From positions 312,315 to 349,814 of the forward strand of contig CAUYUJ010003448.1 in assembly GCA_963575745.1 (NCBI GenBank): DNA of 37,500 bases, given 5' to 3'. The notes beneath the pieces were generated by a model. It was given only the letters and a program-made list of their open reading frames with translations, did no database searches and was not told the DNA's origin. Position 1 is the first letter of the stretch. Every line of letters starts with the position of its first letter. Of this stretch, positions 9,913-18,371 are shown piece by piece. The position numbers and the translations under genes were made by a program. The stretch is from Prorocentrum cordatum. Lineage: Eukaryota; Sar; Dinophyceae; Prorocentrales; Prorocentraceae.

Positions 9913-10063
9913 GGGGCCCTAAATAAGGAACAAGGCTCCTTAGATCCACAAGTTGGACTTCGATTTCCCATCGAAAACCAAAGCAAAACCCAAGGCAAAC
10001 TGTGCAGCAATCAAGGAACACGGAGCCCCTCCCCAACGAAAAGGGTTCCTTCTTCAGGGCCCC
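9913..10063. mobile_element. Small foldback element with ~19-bp inverted ends
   Basis: The left end is GGGGCCCTAAATAAGGAAC. The reverse complement of the right end is GGGGCCCTGAAGAAGGAAC, two mismatches in 19. It is 151 bp long and non-coding, with a further small palindrome near its centre (CGATTTCCCATCG). No target duplication was found. Confidence 0.6.
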
Positions 10064-10795
10064 GACTGTGCCTCCCTCCGTATCCCCGGTCGCGGAACCG
10101 CCACCACTTCCTGAACCCCTGGAGCCCTGGAGGCTCTAGCGGAGATGCGTCTTACGAGGGCCCTGCGGAGCGTCGGAAAGGAATTGGGCTTTCCGCAGTA
10201 GGACAAGGCGACTTTATGCGGTGGCTTGCGCGGGCCGCCCGCCAGCTGGGCACCCCGCGTTGAAACGACGGCGCTTTCGTGTGACCTCACGTGCGGCGCA
10301 GCTTACGCGCCAATGTCCGCGCAATTGGCTTCAGTTTTTGATGGCGGCCCAATGACTACCTGCCTTCCTGCTGAATGGGTGTTCGCGAGCGAAAAATTAA
10401 TCTCAACTGCATCTTCTGAACAGCCGCGCAGTCCAGGGGGCGGCGCCTTGCGGAGAACCAAATGCAATTGCAAGACCCCGTGACGTCGATCCATACTCAA
10501 CGCACCAGACATAACACAGCAGCGGGACGTTTTGAATGCAAATCGCCAACGCATCAAGCAAAGACTCCAACGCGGGATCACCTGGTCGCCACCGAAAACC
10601 CGGACACACCGGCCAAAACCGCATGGCAAGAGACGATGAGAGCAGCCGAATGCCAAACCGTGACTCATGGCGAGACCATGTCCGTGATGCGCGCACGTGG
10701 CCCGTGCGAAAACGAAATGCCATTCTCGCCATGGTGCCGCGAAAATTTCATGGAATCCGACAAGCCATCCAGGCTCAGGTGGTTGAGGACGATGT
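10064..10795. other. No gene assigned; possible coding relics
   Basis: Some short minus-strand frames read naturally (for example INFSLANTHSAGRQVVIGPP near 10330-10400), but I could not join them to convincing splice sites or to the exons at 9.1-9.75 kb. No element boundaries were seen. Confidence 0.3.
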
Positions 10796-10990
10796 TTCGG
10801 GCTCCTCTCGGGCGAGGCTGATTAGTGACGCCCCTTTTGTTGATCGCTGTCTGCCAAGATGGCCCCCAAGGCCTCTAATATGGACCCAAGGCAACCCAGA
10901 AAGGCCTCCCATATTGCTGCAACGGCACCCACATATCGCCCCAAGAAGCCTTCAAAAGGCCCCCATATCATCGAAAGACCAGCGAAGACA
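10796..10990 (+). repeat. AAGATGGC-type dispersed repeat, shortened copy
   Basis: GGCTGATTAGTGACGCCCCT then TTTGTTGATCGCTG (about 10816-10850) matches the core box of copy A at 3166-3200. It is followed by CCAAGATGGCCCC and degenerate CCCAAGGC-type units to about 10990. The upstream AAGATGGC array present in other copies is missing. Confidence 0.65.
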
Positions 10991-11446
10991 ATATGGTTGA
11001 CTTCGCGATCTGCTCAGGCTATTCCCGAGCATCGGTTCCACGGCCACTGCTTGCCCCCACACTGCACTGACCCAAGCAGCTCGTCCACGGCATGGCGATC
11101 TTAGGATCGCTGTCCACTGAGGCTCCGGTCCTACCAATGTCATGGGGCGGGTTGGAATGAGCGAGGCAGCTAATGGCAGAACTTTACTCTTCCTCCTGCT
11201 CATGCTTCTGCTCTTACACCTTCTCATCCCCTTCCCGCTGGGAGTGTTCTTCCGATTCCCTGTGGGAGGCAACGTCCCATCGAGAGTCTCACGAGAGGGG
11301 TGCCGAAGACATCGGGCCAGAGACGAGAACAATTCGAAATTGGCAGCGGAGGAACCCCCTTTCAGCTTCACCCCCCTGGCGCCCGACAGCTTCCAGGCTC
11401 CTCCTCCTGCTTTGGCCGCGAATCAAAGATCCTGAGGGGCACGGGT
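10991..11446. other. No feature recognised
   Basis: Mixed GC-rich sequence without convincing coding, RNA or repeat signals. Confidence 0.4.
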
Positions 11447-11599
11447 CCTGGGCAGGGCTGAACCTAAACGGTGTTTTTCGTGTTCGATGTGTTATCGTTT
11501 TCCCTCGTTTTGTCTTCAATCCGCCATAGCGCAAAACGACATCGAAACGAAAACAACCCAAAACGCCAAAACATCGTTTAGGTCCACCCCTTGTCCTGG
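11447..11599. mobile_element. 153-bp foldback element (ACCTAAACG ends)
   Basis: The left end is CCTGGGCAGGGCTGAACCTA continuing AACGGTGTTTTT. The reverse complement of the right end is CCAGGACAAGGGGTGGACCT continuing AAACGATGTTTTGG. The arms pair over about 32 bases with several mismatches, and looser TTTTCG/CGAAAA pairing continues inward. Non-coding; no clear target duplication. Confidence 0.65.
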
Positions 11600-11852
11600 A
11601 TTGCGGGGCTGGGCCCAGCGATCGGCGTCTCGCCCTGCGCGCTCACTGCGACGGGAAGGCCGAGAGCAACAAAGAACCTCCTGCACCACCTCGATAAAGA
11701 AAAACCGAAACAAGCGTAAACTGTTGGAGGTTCGAACGGATTTCTTGAATCGGTACTGGGCCCCCCTCGGCAGGCGCGCAACACGCGCCAGGGGGGCCTG
11801 CGTGGATCCGAGCATGCACTTACGCATTTTTGCCCGACTCGATCTCCCTTCA

Positions 11853-12024
11853 TCGGGGATGGACAGACCCCCCTTTAGGAAAACGTGGTTTAGTGAAAAC
11901 GACCTGAGGCCCAAACCTGGCGGGCGCAAGCCTGGGCAATGACGGCCACGGCGCCCTCTCGAGAACCGAAAACGGACAATTCACTAATCGACGTGTCACT
12001 GTTGGGGGTTCTGTCCAGCCCCGA
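11853..12024 (+). mobile_element. TCGGGG-family foldback element, copy 2 (intact)
   Basis: The left end is TCGGGGATGGACAGACCCCC. The reverse complement of the right end is TCGGGGCTGGACAGAACCCC, so the terminal inverted repeats are about 21 bp. The interior matches 4003-4143 almost base for base and matches 12985-13110 more distantly. This is the reference copy of the family. It is non-coding, 172 bp long, with no clear target duplication. Confidence 0.82.
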
Positions 12025-12212
12025 CTTAAGGCCCCTCCTCCTCGTGGCGGTCCCGTCACCGTCACACGCGGCCTCGGCCACAGGACAGGGCAGAGACGCT
12101 GCCTGCGAGACTCACACCGAGGCGCGGGGGCGCCCACGCGGCTGCGGCTCCTGCAACTCCGTCAAGTTCTCTGCCTCGACCTCGGCGCCGCCCCACCCCT
12201 CCAGACTGCCCA

Positions 12213-12283
12213 AACGGAGCATCGTGTCCGTGCCCCGTGATGGGCAACGCTTGCTGTTGGGCACCCGTGCCAATCCTCGGTCA
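12213..12283. repeat. Diverged fragment related to the 213-bp element at 8879
   Basis: GGGCAACGCTTGCTGTTGGG then CACCCGTGCCAAT resembles the inner right arm at 9030-9066 (GGGCAACATTTGCTGTTGGG, then CATTGTACCCAAT). The match is partial and no boundaries are visible. Confidence 0.35.
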
Positions 12284-12373
12284 CCCCCCCACTCCTGCTC
12301 ACTCTGTAACCTCCCCCGCCTTGCTCGCCTCCATGCCCCAAAATCACCCACGGCCCCCCCATGTGGGGCCCGA

Positions 12374-12500
12374 GCGGATGGAGTCGGAGGATCGCGCCGC
12401 AAAGCCGATGCATTGGCGACGTGGCTCGATCCAGAACCTTCGCCGAGACGTCGCCGGCGCATGGGCGATGCGATCCTCTGGCTCCACCGCCGCATCTGCC
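12374..12500. repeat. Imperfect foldback repeat
   Basis: The left arm from 12374 (GCGGATGGAGTCGGAGGATC, then GATGCATTGGCGACGT) pairs with the right arm from about 12449 to 12491 (reverse complement GCGGTGGAGCCAGAGGATCG, then CATGCGCCGGCGACGTC). The loop is about 27 bases. It could be a decayed small transposon; ends and target duplication are unclear. Confidence 0.5.
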
Positions 12501-12972
12501 CTTGCGGCGCGTCGAGGGGGGGGCCCTCCGAGATGGGGCGCCCAAAGACATGATGGTGCTTTGTCTCCCCTCCTTGGAGGCGCGCGTCCGACCCGAACAG
12601 ATAGTATACCCGTTTTGTAATGCATCGTTTCCCGAGCGGTGTGGCAGGAAATCGCCCGCCACGATGTATTTACTACAGGACTTCTTGGTGCGCGCGTCGC
12701 CCTTGGCGGGGCATCACACTTACATAGTATTAGTATGTTGGCGTGACGACGGTGAGAAGGCGGGGGGGGGGCGCTTCTGCCCTTTCAAAGCCCCACTGCT
12801 AAGGAGGCCCGCTGTAAGCAGGAAGGTGCAGCAAGAGGGGGCCTCACCAAGACGCCCGAGGGCCTTTCTCTTGGGGGCCGAGGGCCCCCCCTGAGAAGCA
12901 GCCATCGGCTTGCACGCGTGAGAGGGTGACAGAGAAGGCCCCCTGGCCTCCAAAAATTCGGCGGTGGACAAG

Positions 12973-13126
12973 CCTCCCTTTCGTAAACCTCCCTTTGGCG
13001 AAAACAGCCCAGGACCGAAACCGGCGGACCCGGACCCGCAAGAATAACGGCCGCGACGCCTCTCGCGAACCGAACACTGCTCATTCACGAATCGACGTGT
13101 CAGGGTAGGAGGTCTATCAACCTCCG
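12973..13126 (+). mobile_element. TCGGGG-family foldback element, diverged copy 3
   Basis: It shares CGAAAACAGCC, ATAACGGCCGCGACGCC, TCTCGCGAACCGAA and CACGAATCGACGTGTCAGG, in order, with copies 1 and 2. The ends differ: GGTGGACAAGCCTCCC on the left roughly pairs with GGAGGTCTATCAACC on the right. It is an older or subfamily copy. Confidence 0.6.
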
Positions 13127-13140
13127 ACAAATCTCGGGCG

Positions 13141-13292
13141 TTGCTAGAAGTGCCCCCGGCCCAGGGAACACCCAGCTTTTCCCTCCATTCTGGAGCTCCT
13201 GGGGCCCTCTGGGCCTCGTGAGGGGTGCCCTGGAGGCCGCCTGGGCCACCCCGAGAACCCTCGGGGTGCCTTGGGCCAGGGGTACTTCTATC
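13141..13292. mobile_element. Foldback element with TAGAAGT ends
   Basis: The left end is TAGAAGTGCCCCCGGCCCAG. The reverse complement of the right end is TAGAAGTACCCCTGGCCCAA; the arms pair over about 28 bases. The phrase CTATCAACCTCCGACAAATC occurs just before the element (13114-13133) and again overlapping its right end (13288-13307), about 174 bp apart. This points to a duplicated flank or a local tandem event. Confidence 0.6.
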
Positions 13293-13392
13293 AACCTCCG
13301 ACAAATCGGCGCGAGGGGCGCGGGGTCCTGCAAGAGTCGGGCCCCTGACGAGGAGCCAACTCCGGACCAGCTCTTCACCCCGAGCTGGCGTG

Positions 13393-13912
13393 CGGACGGC
13401 CCGATGTTGGTTGTCCTGGGTTCCGTTGGCGTGGGCTGCGTGGGACTCCGTGTGTAGTTAGTCTGGGGGTCCCGTGGTGTGGGCTGTTTTGGGTTCCGTC
13501 GGTGTAAGTTGTTTGGGGTTCCGGTGGTGTGGGCTGGTTTGGGTTCCGTCGGTGTGGGTTGTTTTGAGTTCGTTGGTGTGGGTTGTGTGGGATTCCGTGT
13601 GTGTAGGTAGTCTGGGGTTCCGGTGGTGTGCGCTGTTTTGGGTGCCGTTGGTGTGGGCTGTATGGGGATCTGTGTGTGTAGATTGTCTTGGATTCCGGTG
13701 TTGTGGGCTGTTTGGAGTTCCTGTGGTGTGGACTGTTTTAGGTTCCGAGTGTGTGAGCAGTTTTGGGTTCCGGTGGTGTGGGCTGTTCTGGGTTCCGTCG
13801 TCGTGGGTTGGTTTGGGTGTCGTGGGTGTGGGCTGTGCGGGATTCCGTGTGTGTAGGTAGTCTGATGTTCCGTTGGTGTGGGCTGTGCGGGATTCCGTGC
13901 GTGTAGGTAGTA
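13393..13912. repeat. 24-bp minisatellite array 1 (~21 units)
   Basis: The core unit is GGTTCCGTTGGTGTGGGCTG plus four T/G-rich bases. Because 24 is a multiple of three, all three minus-strand frames remain open with an 8-residue Pro/Thr/His-rich period. I do not call them genes. The order of sequence variants matches array 2 at about 19372-19870, including unusual units such as GGGGATCTGTGTGTGTAGAT and the ending TGTAGGTAGTAGGCCCCCAA. Confidence 0.93.
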
Positions 13913-14290
13913 GGCCCCCAAGAGGCCCCAAAAAACCCCCACCATGGCCCGAAGAGGGCTCCAAGAGGCCCCTAGAGGCCGCCAAGAGGCCCCAAGAGAC
14001 CCCCGAAACGTCCCAAGATATCTCCAAGAAGCGCCTGAGAGATATCTCAAAAGATTCCGAAAGGCATTCAAAAGACCAAGAGGCCCCCAAGAGGCCTCAA
14101 AGTTAGCCCCAAGAGGCCCCCAAAAACCCCCCCCAAAGGCTTCCAGGATGCTCCCAAGGACCCCCAAGATCCCAAGAGGCCTCAAGAAGATCCCCGAGGC
14201 ACCCACGACGCTCACAAACGCCACTGGGCCTGCGAAAATGCCCCCCAGACGCCTCAAGAGGCCTCCAAAAAGCGTCTAAGAGCCGCCCGA
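13913..14290 (+). repeat. CCAAGAGGCCCC degenerate short tandem repeat
   Basis: About 380 bp of 10-13-bp units related to CCCCAAGAGGCC, with occasional AAGATATCTC variants. It starts directly at the end of 24-bp array 1. A shorter version of the same junction follows array 2 at 19873-19932. Related in sequence to the AAGATGGC-type family. Confidence 0.8.
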
Positions 14291-14329
14291 AGATAACCCG
14301 AGAGGCATTCTAAATGCAAATGGCGCATC

Positions 14330-14513
14330 TGCTCGCCCGTTTCCTCCTCCTCACCCTCCTCCGCCTCCTCCTCCTGCTGTTCCTCCTCCTTCTCCTCCCC
14401 CCCCTACTCCTCATCCGCCTGTTCCTCCTCCTCCCTCCTCCCTCCTCCCCCTCCCCCACCTCCTCCTCCTCCTCCGCCTCCGCCTCCTCCTCATGTTCCT
14501 TCGCTCCTCCTCC

Positions 14514-14546
<33 letters not shown>

Positions 14547-14690
14547 TCCTCCTCCTCCTCCTTCCCGTCCTCCTCCTCATCTTCGTACTTGTCCATGTTA
14601 TCTTCCTCCTCCTTCCTCCTCCTCGCCCTCCACCTCCTCCTGCACCTCCGCCTCCTCCTCCGATTCCTCCTCCTTCCTCCCCCTCTTGGG
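14330..14690 (+). repeat. TCC-rich polypyrimidine tract
   Basis: About 360 bp of nearly pure C/T on the plus strand, dominated by TCC/CTC triplets, with a pure (TCC)n run at about 14505-14540. It encodes Ser- or Glu-runs depending on frame and is not treated as coding. It is followed at 14700-14790 by a few CCAAGACGGCC-type units. Confidence 0.9.
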
Positions 14691-14819
14691 GTACGGCGAT
14701 TTCTCCCGCCCCAAGACCGCCCCAAGACGGCGTCAAGAGGCCGAAAAACTTCCCAAGGAGGCCTCCAAAAGGCCCAAATCCTTCAACAACATAAGGAAAA
14801 ACAATGATTACAACGCGAG

Positions 14820-14910
14820 AATCAACAACAACACCAGCAGCACCAGCAGCAGCACCACCCCCACCAGCAGCACCAGCAGAGGCAACAGCACCAACAACAG
14901 CACCAACACC
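14820..14910 (+). repeat. CAGCAC/CAACAC short tandem repeat
   Basis: Imperfect CAGCACCAGCAG and AACAACAGC units. A longer tract of the same kind lies at 22680-22910. Low-complexity. Confidence 0.85.
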
Positions 14911-14934
14911 ATTCGCTACCAGAGATCTCCCACT

Positions 14935-16028
14935 TCACTGTTGTTGCACACGCTGTTTCGCTATGTGCGATTCTTCCTCCCTTCTCCCGTCAGTTTCCCT
15001 GGCGATTGTTTTTGGATGAGTAACTCGCGCCCCGCGCAGAAATGCAGCCGGAACACTGTCTTCGACATCCAGTTCAGGCACCCCCAAATTCTCAAATAAT
15101 AATTCTTTGCCAAGTGAAGCGCTTCCGACAGGCTGCCAGCCCAAGTATCGACCGCGTTGTCGAAGACACTGCTGTGACTCGGTAAGGTCTGTCGCCACCC
15201 AATCGGCGCCGTTCACCCCATGGTGTAGAGCCCTCCCATAGCCGTGCATCACTTCTGTGCCGCGAGCCACAGTCTCGTGGCGGCGCACCCCATACGTACC
15301 CGCACACCCGACTTGTACGGATTCGGATTGCCTCCAAGCCTTCGCATGTCTGCTTCCAACTCGCGTCTGCTCCGACGGGTCCACGCAGACGAATTCCCCT
15401 TGCCATGTTTGATGACCTTACGGAGCTCCCGCTTCATGTCGGCGACACGAAGCCGTTTCCCACGGCTGTGCCGTTTCACACCGCAAGACTTCAGAGCCTG
15501 TCCCAAACCTCTACGACCCATGGCCACATTGGTAGGAGTGGCTCGACTCAGCGCGTTTATCTTGGCAAGCTGCGACCGCAAAGCGACCCACTCTGGAATG
15601 CCCTCGATAACGAGTTTAGGACTCAGATTCGCTCGGGCACAAGCTGCTAAACAGTCAACCGGCGAGACACGTGGAGCAGCGCACCGCGCGTCGTAATCAG
15701 TGAGCGATACAACTCTCGCGAGCATCTGGACCAGGAAGCAGTCAGCGCTACCAGTTGTCTTGTCGAGCATCTTGCGCGTGGGCTCCAAACCTGCCTGAAC
15801 CTTCTTGCCCTCTGCCAACTTCGCCAGCTTCAGAACATGTCCAGCTCCAAATTTGTTAATCGCATGCCTTACTTCGCATCGATGGACACTTGCCGTAGCA
15901 AAAGTGACTGTTCCCTGCCCTTCGACTGTGCGTTGCATGTCCATAATGTATCCGCCACCGTGCCTGTGGGCACGTTGAGGCGTGGAAGAATGCCAAGTGC
16001 TGTCCTGATAGGGTTTTTGTAGTCCCAC
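14935..16028 (-). pseudogene. Unidentified minus-strand gene with one frameshift (HPKTIAR tail), copy 1
   Basis: No family was recognised. The first frame runs from ATG at 16028 to a TGA at 15249 (259 codons). It gives natural mixed sequence (CEVRHAINKFGAGHVLKLAK, LSPKLVIEGIPEWVALRSQL, then a basic Arg/Lys-rich region). The reading then continues in another phase: HGYGRALHHGVNGADWVATD, SLGKELLFENLGVPELDVED, and the tail VTHPKTIARETDG ending QRVQQQ and a stop. The two frames overlap around 15250-15380, where a 1-nt indel or a programmed shift would join them. Codon use and GC are more moderate than in neighbouring DNA. The tail matches the gene at 17134-18095, so both probably belong to one family. 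Mobile element, viral relic and host gene all remain possible. Confidence 0.5.
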
Positions 16029-16076
16029 CAGCCCTTTAGGGCGTGAGTTGTCTAAGGAGCTCGTTCTGCTAAACCC

Positions 16077-16860
16077 CCTTCTTCCCCTTCGGGGAGGGCC
16101 CCCCCCCCCTCCCCCTACCCCCTCCCCCTGGGCCTGGACGGGGCGCGCCGCGAGGAATTGGAGCGCCCAAGATGGCCCAAGATGGCTCCAAGAGGGCCTT
16201 CAAGAGCTCAAGATGGCCTCCGAGATCTTGTAAGATATCCCAAGATGGTTCAATATAGCTATCAACGTGCATCCAAGAGCTCTCGAGACCGCCTCAGGGC
16301 GGCTCCAAGTGCCCTCCGAGCTCTCCAAGGAGGCACCCAAGAGGCCAAAATCCTTCAAATCCGTTATGTTTTTCAATGTTTTTTTTGCATTCTCGCCGTT
16401 TCGCGTCCGATGGGCTCTTGGGGCCTCCAGATGGCTCCAAGATGGCCCAAGAGGGCTCCGAGAGGGGCCCAGGAGGGCTCCAAGACGGCCCCAAGAGCGC
16501 CCAGGAGCGCTCCAAGAGCGGCCCAAGAGCGCCCCAAGAGACTCATTTTCGGGTCCCGCGGGGGGGAGGGACTTAAGGTACCCCCTCCTTCTTTGATCGA
16601 TGGCCCTCAAAGCCTCCAAGAGGGCCCCCAGAGAGCCCCAGGAGGGTCCTAAAAGAGCCCCGGGAGGGGCCAAGAAGCCTCCAAGATGGCCCTGGGAGGG
16701 TTTCCAAGGCCTCCAGGGGGGCCCCAAGAGCGCCCCATGTTCCCGAGAGAGCCCCAAGAGAGCACCGAGAAGACTCTAGAAGCCACCATGATGGCCCCAA
16801 GAGGGCCCCGCGATGGCTCCAAGAGGCCTCCAAGACTTGACGCCCTCAGAGCGACGGATC
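16077..16860 (+). repeat. AAGATGGC-type dispersed repeat, copy B (long)
   Basis: This is the fullest copy together with 24768-25400. It opens with a C-rich lead-in and GAGCGCCCAAGATGGCCCAA. Next come a block with ATAGCTATCAACGTGCATCC and AAGTGCCCTCCGAGCTCTCC, a T-rich spacer (TTTTTTTTGCATTCTCGCCG), and GATGGCTCCAAGATGGCCCA units. The core box GACTTAAGGTACCCCCTCCT then TCTTTGATCGATGG lies at about 16570-16602, and a further CCAAGAGGGCCCC array runs to 16845. The same order of blocks is found at 24.8-25.4 kb. Non-coding. Confidence 0.82.
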
Positions 16861-16884
16861 TGCAATGATCTTGGTGCTTGACTG

Positions 16885-16887
16885 TTC

Positions 16888-16918
<31 letters not shown>

Positions 16919-17075
16919 ATGTTTCGTCCTCGTCGTCGAGCCCTTCTTCCTCACCATCTATGTCATAATCAGTTTACTTATTGTTCCCCTCCTGCTCGTG
17001 CTCCGCTTCCTCCTCCTGATCATCATCCTCTTCCTCTTCGTCCCCATCGCCTGCTCCTCTCATCCATCCCCATCC
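16885..17075 (+). repeat. GTC/TCC trinucleotide-rich tract
   Basis: A pure (GTC)n run at about 16889-16911, then C/T-rich triplets (TCCTCGTCGTC, CCTCCTCCTGATCATCATCC). On the minus strand one frame reads as an Asp/Glu-rich stretch interrupted by a stop near 16971-16976, so it could be an acidic tail relic. I treat it as low-complexity. Confidence 0.6.
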
Positions 17076-17133
17076 AGTTTCTGAATGCGCCCTCTCCTCT
17101 TCACTCCGACTGCTCCTCAACGGCGGATGTGGA

Positions 17134-18095
17134 TCACTGCTGGGTCAGATGCTGCTGCGCATCCCTGATCGGGTCAGATCGCCTGGCGACTGTTTTTGGA
17201 TGGGCTGGTGGAAATACGCGAAGCGAGAACAATTCTCTAAGGGACCGACCACCCCGTCCAGTCGAATATCGTACAACACCATCATCCAGAACGTCCTCAC
17301 CCGCATCATCATCACAATCAACATCACCCTCATCAACAACATCATCATCACCATCGCCGTCGTCGAATAATGTTTCGAACAATCGTCACCTAATGTGTTA
17401 GGCTGACGCGGTGGCGGGACATGCCGAAGGCAGCTGGATTTGTTGTAGTCCTCCGCACTGGCATGGTGAAAGAGTTTGGCCTCTGCCTTCGCATCCTTTT
17501 TCCATTTGTTGCTCTGACGTCGCCAATGCCACCGATGGACGTGGCCGCAGTATACTAGAGGACGGGCATTGAAAAGACATCGGATAATCGATTCGATGCA
17601 CCTCGCTGCTTCCATGGTGTTATAGGCACCTACCCATTTAACAACCCCGGAATGCACCGCCAATGCCACCTGCTTATACACAGCACCACCTAGCTGTATA
17701 AATTCATGTCCGGTTAAAGCCGCAGCGTTACCACCATGTTCATAAAACCGCTTCAAGATTTGCATGATTGTTCGGCGCGCTGCTATGAATTTTCTGCATG
17801 GCGCTGCTCTCCGTAAGGCATTGATGAATTGCAAGCCACTGAGGCCTGTGTGGAATCCTTCTTTGTGTGATAGGTACGTCGAATCCCCCATTTCTTTGCA
17901 GAGTGCGTGCCCCGCGTCGTACAGTGTCTCGATGAACTCACGAGAATCGTTGACAAACGTGTTGTAATGAGCACAAATCATGCTGCACGCGAAGTTCACA
18001 CCATGCAGCCCACGAACAAATTTCGCCAGTACAAGAGCGACCGTGAATTGCAACACGGGACTATCCAGCACCACTGCAGCCCCAGGCACCCCCAT
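17134..18095 (-). pseudogene. Unidentified minus-strand gene with frameshift (HPKTVAR tail), copy 2
   Basis: No family was recognised. The main frame starts at ATG 18095 and gives about 230 codons of natural sequence (NFACSMICAHYNTFVNDSRE, SHKEGFHTGLSGLQFINALR, GHEFIQLGGAVYKQVALAVH, then the basic HRWHWRRQSNKWKKDAKAEA). Near 17365-17395 the sensible reading changes phase. It becomes an acidic Asp-rich stretch encoded by GAT triplets and ends in RVFPPAHPKTVARRSDP and HLTQQ, stop at 17134. Upstream of the ATG another frame (SKVSPAERTPGELVITWG) also reads naturally, hinting at a second shift. GC is visibly lower than in the surroundings. The tail is shared with the gene at 14935-16028; the upstream parts of the two proteins are not obviously alike. 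Confidence 0.5.
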
Positions 18096-18313
18096 GTTAT
18101 GACTAGCTCTCCGGGAGTCCGCTCGGCAGGGGAAACCTTTGAGCCAGAAATGATTACTTCAGTGATCGTGCTGTCCCGCTACGAACCTCCATGAGGGGTT
18201 CACTCCCCGCCGAAAGAGAACAAAGCAAAAGTATCCCAGCGAACCACCCTAACACTAAGGTTCACTTTCATTTGTTCGCTTTCACTTTTTTAATTTCGTT
18301 TTGGTTGTTCCTG
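18096..18313. other. Flank between copy-2 gene and 24-bp array 2
   Basis: Possible 5' end or leader of the minus-strand gene, then AT-richer sequence with no feature recognised. Confidence 0.35.
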
Positions 18314-18371
18314 CTCATCTTCTCTTTACTACCATCACTACTACGACTACGCCAACGACTACCACTACCGC
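18314..18371. repeat. ACT/ACG triplet tract
   Basis: A short run of ACTACTACGACTACGCCAAC-type triplets leading directly into the 24-bp array. Confidence 0.6.

Noticed and set aside
14411-14736. Glu/Arg-rich minus frames and Ser-rich plus frames
   Set aside because: Translations of the TCC tract.
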